Shown: positions 57,883 through 64,000 of the stretch, piece after piece
Layout: every line of letters starts with the position of its first letter
How positions within the stretch are numbered: position 1 is the first letter of the stretch
Source of the DNA: Neocallimastix lanati (nom. inval.)
Taxonomy: Eukaryota > Neocallimastigomycota > Neocallimastigomycetes > Neocallimastigales > Neocallimastigaceae
NCBI GenBank assembly: GCA_016946835.1
Contig: JACVTC010000063.1
Span: forward strand, 490,001-554,000
Direction of reading: 5' to 3'
DNA length: 64,000 bases
Notes under the pieces: model-generated
The model's input: the letters and a program-made list of their open reading frames with translations, nothing else
Database searches by the model: none
What the model was told of the DNA's origin: nothing
Made by a program: the position numbers and the translations under genes

Positions 57883-58044
57883 TTATTAATAATTAAAAAT
57901 CATATTTTATTTTGTAAAATCAAAATGTTTTTATTTTATTAATTAATTAATTATTTATTTATAATATTAAATAATAAATAAATAGATAGATAATAAATAA
58001 AATAAATAATAAATAAATAAATAGATAAATAAATTGAAATAAAA

Positions 58045-58420
58045 TTTTTTTTTTTTTTTTTTTATTTTCGGTGTGTACTTTGGTTTCGGCCCCTCCCTCC
58101 TTAGAAATAGTGAGAATATTGAGGTAATCACACACTTCCATTTTGGAAAGGCAGAATTGATCCTACTGGTCGACTTTTACTGACTCTGACATGCATATTA
58201 TTTTTGAGAATTTTTACTAATATTACTTCTCCGAGTGCTTCTCCAAGTGCTTAACTTCCCTTTGAAGTTAATATAAAAAAATTAGAATTTTTTTTCATTT
58301 CATTTTAACGTATACTCAACACAAAAACATGACACACAAAAACACCACACAGGACAGGACAATTATCCATTGTAATTGTACAATTGTATAACATCTATGA
58401 TAGTTAACTCTTTCTGATAT
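58045..58420 (-). other. Higher-GC island with an A run at its minus-strand 3' end
   Basis: On the minus strand 58420-58065 is clearly less AT-biased and ends ...CACACCGAAAATAAA followed by an A run of about 18 (58062-58045 as T on the + strand), as in a retroposed transcript. A short frame reads MHVRVSKSRPVGSILPFQNG then SV and stop (about 58193-58125). An overlapping frame gives MEVCDYLNILTISKEGGAET from 58141. Neither is a recognised protein. Confidence 0.35.
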
Positions 58421-58439
58421 TTATTTTTAAATTTTATCT

Positions 58440-58692
58440 ATTTTATTTTATTTTATTTTATTTTTCTTTTATTTTTCTTTTAATTTAATTTAATTTAATT
58501 TATTTTATTTAATCTGTACTTTATATTCATATTCTACTATTTATTTTATTTTATTTTATTTTATTTAATCTGTACTTTATATTCATATTCTACTATTTAT
58601 TTTATTTTATTTTATTTTATTTTATTTTATTTTATTTTATTTTATTTTATTTTATTTTATTTTATTTTATTTTATTTTAATTTATTTTATTT
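58440..58692 (+). repeat. Third locus of the TTTTA satellite family
   Basis: (TTTTA)n blocks with two spacers of the form AATCTGTACTTTATATTCAT (58511 and 58567), plainly related to the spacers inside the MULE at 50.9-53.2 kb. It lies outside the transposon. Confidence 0.9.
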
Positions 58693-58699
58693 TATTTTA

Positions 58700-58980
58700 T
58701 TTTTTAATAAAAAATAATAAATAATAAATAATAAATAATAAATAATAAATAATAAATAATAAATAATAAATAATTGAATAATAAATAATAATAAATAATA
58801 AATAATAAATAATAAATATAAATAATAAATAATAAATAATAAATAATAAATAATAAATAATAAATATGAATAAAAAGGGTATTTATTAATCAATAATCAA
58901 GAATAATAAATAATAAATAATAAATAATAAATATTAAATAATTAAATAATTAAATTAATAATTAATAATTAATTAATTAA
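58700..58980. repeat. AAATAAT heptamer array
   Basis: Tandem 7-base units (AATAATA/AAATAAT) with interruptions; at 58871-58900 it includes the AAAAGGGTATTTATTAATCA variant of the longer motif that recurs at 60.2-60.6 kb. Confidence 0.85.
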
Positions 58981-59286
58981 TATTTTTATCTCCAAAAAAA
59001 AAAAAAGAAAAAAAAGAAAAAAAAAAGTCCCTTTCTTTTTTTCATATGATTAATTTTTTTAAGGATGATTATAAATTAGAAATAATATATATAAAATATG
59101 TAATAAAAAATGTTTCACCTTTAAAAAGTAAAGTAATTTTTTTTTTTTTTTTTATTATTTTGTTATGTTTTGTTTGGAATATTTCTTAAAACATTAATTG
59201 GTAATAATCTCTTCTTTCTTTCTCTCTTTTTTTCTAATATGATAATTTAAAAAGGAAAATAATAAAATAATAAAATAATAAAATAA

Positions 59287-59330
<44 letters not shown>

Positions 59331-60180
59331 AGAAATTATATAATAATTATAATAAAGAATGTTTAGTATAATAACATTACTATCAAAGACTATATAACAT
59401 GATATATTATACTATTAAAGATAAGTATAATAATAATACTATTATTATTACTATTAAAGGCTGAATAATGGTAATATTAAAGAGTAGTATAATATAATAT
59501 AATATACTAGAAATGATAAGAAATAAAAGAAGAGTGAATATATAAATATATATATGCAAATGAATATGCTTCTAATATTAAAAGTGTGTATTGATAATAA
59601 GCAATGAGTAATGTGTATATTATAATTCACTGAAATTAAAAAGTGTTGAGAAATGAATATTCCATTTTCACTTAATTAAGAAAATGGAAAATGAAAACTG
59701 ATCAATGGATAAATAATTTAAGGTTAAATAAATTAAAATTAAATAAAATAAAATAATATAAAATAAAATATAATAAAATAAAATTATACATATATATATA
59801 TAATTAAATAAATGAGCATATTAATAGATCAATGGATAAATAAGTAAATAAAAATTTTGAAGTATATATGAATAGATAAATACATAATAAAATAAATAAT
59901 TAATTAAATGAAAATAAATGAATATAAATAAATTAATAAAAATAAATAAATAATAATTCTATTTAAATTTTATTAATGAATAATATTATTTTTTGTTAAA
60001 AAAATAGAAATAAGAACTTCTAGACTTTTTTTTATTTATTTTTTTATTTTTTTATATTTTATTTTTTTTTCTATGTAATAATTAACATAATTAATTATAA
60101 TTAATTTTAGTTTAGGTACTTATATGTTATAAATTGTAAAAATAATTATAATCATATTATTAAATATATAATCAAATGAT
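58981..60180. other. AT-rich region with tetra- and pentanucleotide repeats
   Basis: (AAATA)n and (AAAT)n runs at about 59258-59328, and no gene or RNA supported. A weakly coding-like stretch around 59520-59700 has no open frame. Confidence 0.5.
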
Positions 60181-60760
60181 TAATAAATAATAAAAAGAGT
60201 ATTTATTAATAAATAATTAATAATAAATAATAAATAATAAAAGTAATAAATAATAAATAATAAAAGTAATAAATAATAAATAATAAAAGTAATAAATAAT
60301 AAATAATAAAAAAAGTATTTATTAATAAATAATTGAATAATAAATAATAAATAATAAAAAAGAGTATTTATTAATAAATAATTGAATAATAAATAATAAA
60401 TAATAAATAATAAATAATAAATAATAAAAAAGAGTATTTATTAATAAATAATTATAATAAATAATTAATAATAAATAATAAATAATAAAAAAGAGTATTT
60501 ATTAATAAATAATTATAATAAATAATTAATAATAAATAATAAATAATAAAAAAGAGTATTTATTAATAAATAATAAATAATAAATAATTAATAATAAATA
60601 ATAAATAATAAATAATAAATAATTAATAATAAATAATAAATAATAAATAATAAATAATAAATAATAAATAATTAATAATAAATAATAAATAATAAATAAT
60701 AAATAATAAATAATAAATAATAAATAATAAATAATAAATAATTAATAGTAATAAATAATA
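60181..60760. repeat. Higher-order array: heptamers plus an AAAGAGTATTTATTAAT motif
   Basis: Heptamer AAATAAT arrays are punctuated by at least six copies of AAAGAGTATTTATTAATAAA or a close variant (about 60195, 60309, 60360, 60429, 60489, 60550). Spacing of the later copies is about 50-70 bases. An additional copy is at 58875. Confidence 0.85.
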
Positions 60761-61066
60761 AATTTTTATATTTTTTAGGTCCAATTTAAAAGAATATATA
60801 ATATATATATAATTAAAAATAAAAATTTTATAGATGACTGTTCCAAAGTAATTATTATTATTATATTTATTTTCTTTCTTTTAAATTACTACTTTAAAAT
60901 ATTCCAAATAAATGAAATAACTACTGAATAACACAACTTAAAGTATGAAAAAGAAATTTATTAAATATATATATATATATATATAAAAGGGACATTACGT
61001 ATAATTTTATTTTTATTTTTTTTATTTGAACTTTATTTTTATTTTCTATTTATTCTTCTATTTGAC

Positions 61067-61098
<32 letters not shown>

Positions 61099-61451
61099 TT
61101 AATAATATTTATCAATTATAAGTATATATATATTTTAACATTTAAATTAACTTCAGTATATTTGAACTCAATATTGGTCTTTTATTAATCTCTAGAAATC
61201 CTTATCATAATTTATATATAATTTAATATATATTTATATATATAATGGAGAGGAAAAAAAAAAAATAAATTTTATAAAATATTTTAATTTAAATATTTAT
61301 TTACTTGATTTGACTCCTATTCGTATATATATTTATATATGTAAATTCATCTATATATACCTTTAGATTATTTAAAAATAATTTTTTTTTGTATTAATCT
61401 TTTTACTATTATTATCATTATTATTATCAATTTAGATAGTTAATTAGTAAA
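60761..61451. other. AT-rich intergenic region, 3' of the RING gene
   Basis: Contains TA repeats and T or A runs (for example 61068-61098), with no supported gene. Confidence 0.5.
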
Positions 61452-61736
61452 TTAGTCATAAATATGAAGAGTATCAATAAATAATCTTCTACATATAGGG
61501 CAATTTTTTTTCCCTAATTGTTTAATACATGAAGAACAAAAACAATGACCACATGGAATTAAAGCAATATTTTTTTTTTCTTCCATACAAATACTACAAG
61601 AACTATCATTCTTTAGAGAGGATTGTTTTAAATTATCTTTATTTTTTAAAGTAGTATAGCCGATATAACAAATTCCAACAACAATGCCAAGAAGATTTTG
61701 CTTAAATAAAGAAATTAATAATTTAGCTTGAATCAT
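61452..61736 (-). CDS. Small membrane-anchored RING-finger protein (possible E3 ubiquitin ligase)
   Basis: 94 residues. A hydrophobic segment LLGIVVGICYIGYTTL (15-30) precedes a C-terminal C3HC4 RING: Cys47, Cys50 (CSIC), Cys62, His64 (PCGHCF), Cys67, Cys70 (CSSC), Cys79, Cys82 (CPIC), then ICRRLFIDTLHIYD and stop. RING fingers of this compact, C-terminal type (as in MUL1 or IAP proteins) recruit E2 enzymes. MUL1-like proteins are much longer, with two membrane helices. Just upstream on the minus strand the sequence is (AAT)n ending AACAG, a good intron acceptor, so this may be the last exon of a larger gene whose other exons I could not find. As a free-standing protein it would start at Met 61736. 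Confidence 0.68.
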   Translation of the reverse strand: MIQAKLLISLFKQNLLGIVVGICYIGYTTLKNKDNLKQSSLKNDSSCSICMEEKKNIALIPCGHCFCSSCIKQLGKKNCPICRRLFIDTLHIYD

Positions 61737-61747
61737 TTGTCTGTTAT

Positions 61748-61751
61748 TATA

Positions 61752-61805
<54 letters not shown>

Positions 61806-61806
61806 G
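61748..61806. repeat. ATT microsatellite upstream of the RING exon
   Basis: About 19 ATT units, directly adjacent to the RING reading frame on its 5' side; probably intronic or promoter sequence. Confidence 0.93.
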
Positions 61807-62190
61807 ATAGTAATAGTAGTAGTAGTAATGGTAGTATTTTTAGTATTCTTAGTATTATTTTATATTTTTTATTTTTTTTTCTTTATATTGGTATTCTTTT
61901 TTTTCAAATTATTACTCTTAATGGTATTATTTTTAATAACTTTGTGTAATTAAATACTTATAGATGACTATTATTTTTAAATATTATTTATTGAAAATAT
62001 AAATGTTCAAATTAAAAAAAAAAAAGTAATGAATAATAATAATAAAAAAAAAAACTTTTTTTTTTTTAAAAATTTAGATATTTATATTTGTTATGTCTTT
62101 TTTTTTTAATTTTTTTTTTTTTTTTTTTGATAAATATTTAATTAAAAATAATGCTTAGTTTCTTTTTTTTTTTATTTTATTTTAGACTTA
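61807..62190. other. T-rich region with no recognised gene
   Basis: Mixed T runs and TAG/TAT triplets. If the RING gene has upstream exons they should be here or farther right, but no frame with matching splice sites could be supported. Confidence 0.4.
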
Positions 62191-62481
62191 TTGATTTATT
62201 ATTATTATTATTTATTATTTATTATTATTATTATTATTATCATTATTATTATTATTATTTATTATTATTTATTATTATTATTATTTATTATTTATTATTA
62301 TTATTATTATTATCATTATTATTATTATTATTATTTATTATTATTATTATTTATTATTTATTATTATTATTATTATTATTATCATTATTATTATTATTAT
62401 TATTTATTATTATTTATTATTATTTATTATTTATTATTTATTATTATTATTATTATCATTATTATTATTATTATTATTTTG
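62191..62481. repeat. ATT/TATTATTT compound microsatellite
   Basis: Interleaved (ATT)n and TTATTATTTA units with a repeated higher-order block: TATCATTATT recurs at 62238, 62311, 62380 and 62453. Its long open frames (poly-Tyr, poly-Leu, poly-Ile) are artefacts. Confidence 0.9.
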
Positions 62482-63165
62482 ATTTATAATACTATTTAAA
62501 ATAAACGTATAATTAATTCTGAGAAATATTTAAAATTGTATATTCTTTATATCCATTCTTATATCCAGAATAATATAATATAATTATATTTATTTTATGT
62601 CTATTTATATTAATTTACATTAATTTCTATTATGTCTATTTTTATTAATTTAATTTTTTTCTTTTTTTTTTTTTTTTTAAATTTAAAATAAAAGCTTTTA
62701 TTAACTATTTTATTTTTATTTTTATTTTATTAGTTAAAATGATTACATCAACCTAATTTTTTTTTTTTTAAACATTATGAATATCAAGAAATAATAAGCT
62801 ATCTATGAAAAATATATATTTACTTTTTTCCATAACTAATCCTTGAATATTTTTACGATCAAATAATTCATTTGTTATTCTAATTAACTAATTCAGTAAA
62901 TAGATATATATAAATGTATATATTTATAAATAAATAAATAAATAAATAATTAATTAATTATTTTTTTTAATTTAATTTAATCTTTTATTATATAAAAAAT
63001 AAAAAAAATAAAAAAATATGAAATTTATTATTCAATAAATAAAAAAAAATTTTTTTTCTTTAAAAAAAAAATATATTCTATCAAACCTTTATGGAGTATG
63101 TTACATATTTAAATTTTATTATTATAATTATTATTTTTATAAAAAAAAAATTTTTTTTTATTAAT
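62482..63165. other. AT-rich intergenic region
   Basis: A and T runs, plus short AAAT repeats at 62930-62950. A short segment around 62800-62890 is slightly more complex but has no open frame of note. Confidence 0.45.
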
Positions 63166-63364
63166 AGATGGCATTTTATTATCGAGGAATGGGAAAAGTT
63201 AGAGGCTATTGCTTCTAACGCACTTTTATAATTTTATAATATATAATATTTTATTTCATGTATTATATTATTTTTTTTTCTTTAAAATCATGTAATTTTA
63301 ATTTTATTATTATTATAAATAAAGTTTTCTCTAAGTCTAAAAAAAAAAAAAAAACAGATGGCAT
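63166..63364 (+). mobile_element. Retroposed sequence with poly(A) tail and 9-bp target duplication
   Basis: AGATGGCAT occurs at 63166-63174 and again at 63356-63364, directly after a 16-base A run (63339-63354). The insert is about 180 bp. It starts with a less AT-rich part (ATCGAGGAATGGGAAAAGTT) containing a 9-bp-stem hairpin, GTTAGAGGC-TATT-GCTTCTAAC (63198-63219). It continues AT-rich and carries AATAAA at 63318-63323 before TTTTCTCTAAGTCT and the A tail. This is the structure of a SINE or processed pseudogene made by LINE machinery. Its last bases resemble the LINE tail seen at 22.5 and 26.3 kb. Confidence 0.75.
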
Positions 63365-63895
63365 GTTTTAGAATATATATGTTAAATATATTAAATGTAC
63401 TATTTAACAAAAAAAAAAAAAAAAATAGTTAAAAGTTATAATTAAATAATTTAAATTTAATTTTTCCAGTTCTATGTCTTTGTTAATAAAATAAGTAAAA
63501 TAAAATAAGTAGAATAAATTATTAAATAATATTATCCATTCTTTACTTCTTATTTATTGATCCTTTTAATTAATAAATGAATGGTCATATCATATCATTT
63601 CATTTTTTTTAAGAATCTAAATTAAAATTAAAAATAAATAATAAAAAAAAATAATAAAATAAATAATAAAATAAATAATAAATATTAAAATAAAAATATA
63701 TTGTCTTAGTGTTTACCTAAGACTGCAATTACATTAATAAAAAAAATATAATTTTTTCATAAACTAAACTACACTAAAATAAAATAAAAAAAGCTTAAAT
63801 TCTATCTATTTTATTTAAAAATTTATAATCTATGGATATAATATGAACTCTTTATTTTTTTCTTCTTTTTGTTTTTTCCTATTATTTTTTTTCCC

Positions 63896-63900
<5 letters not shown>
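63365..63900. other. AT-rich sequence
   Basis: No gene is supported. It contains the 18-mer also found at 22541 and AAATAAT-type repeats at 63635-63690. Confidence 0.45.
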
Positions 63901-63938
<38 letters not shown>

Positions 63939-63939
63939 T
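63897..63939. repeat. ATT microsatellite
   Basis: About 14 ATT units near the window end. Confidence 0.9.
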
Positions 63940-64000
63940 CATATACATTTGGTCAGTTTGTAGAATAAAATAAATTAATTAATTTAAATCTAAACGATAA

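Noticed and set aside
63198-63219. tRNA-derived head for the retroposed element
   Set aside because: The hairpin is suggestive, but no convincing Pol III A and B boxes or tRNA fold could be drawn.

Overview
This is an extremely AT-rich eukaryotic nuclear window. It has short GT-AG introns, Asn/Gln homopolymer coding, abundant microsatellites and several transposon families. A fungal-type Furry/Tao3/Mor2 gene, a GprK-like 7TM-RGS receptor gene, RRP15 and NSUN2/Trm4 sit among long AAT tracts. Together these fit an early-diverging, very AT-rich fungus, most likely an anaerobic gut fungus (Neocallimastigomycota). A dictyostelid is the main alternative. The assignment is inference from style and gene content, not from a search.

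Layout: 1-3.9 kb holds degenerate sequence and a decayed 2.46-kb LTR retrotransposon (identical-family LTRs, 5-bp duplication, polypurine tract) sitting inside a 10-bp minisatellite. 4.7-6.9 kb (+) is an intact single-exon tRNA m5C methyltransferase (NSUN2/Trm4). 7.6-8.0 kb is a TAA microsatellite. 10.1-20.8 kb (+) is a 15-exon Furry/Tao3/Mor2 gene that I could join in frame into a 2,856-residue protein. 21.4-27.6 kb is a retroelement graveyard with a broken APE-type LINE, two truncated LINE 3' ends and a gag-like relic. 28.2-30.8 kb (-) is a 10-exon seven-transmembrane receptor fused to an RGS domain (578 aa). 32.4-34.4 kb (-) is five-exon RRP15 (249 aa). 35.0-35.3 kb (+) is a small gene relic with two in-frame TGA codons. 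35.8-47.1 kb (-) is a five-exon gene for a 3,584-residue Asn/Gln-rich protein with tandem Ser-Pro-Arg-Lys repeats.

49.06-49.13 kb (-) is tRNA-Pro(CGG). Directly upstream lie two diverged LTR-like copies. The second is split by a complete 6.0-kb Mutator-like (MULE) transposon, 50,206-56,227, which has imperfect inverted ends, a perfect 9-bp target duplication, an intact FLYWCH/MULE transposase and a 2.3-kb TTTTA-based satellite array as internal cargo. The same satellite family recurs near 32.0 and 58.5 kb. 56.2-64 kb is mostly simple repeats, with a short C-terminal RING protein (61.5 kb, -) and a retroposed sequence with poly(A) tail and 9-bp target duplication (63.2 kb).

The genes do not form one pathway. 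The housekeeping genes cover tRNA methylation, 60S ribosome assembly, polarised growth and G-protein signalling, and they are embedded in repeat-driven DNA. The most unusual items are the MULE carrying a satellite, the 7TM-RGS fusion with a long insert inside its RGS domain, and the giant prion-like protein.
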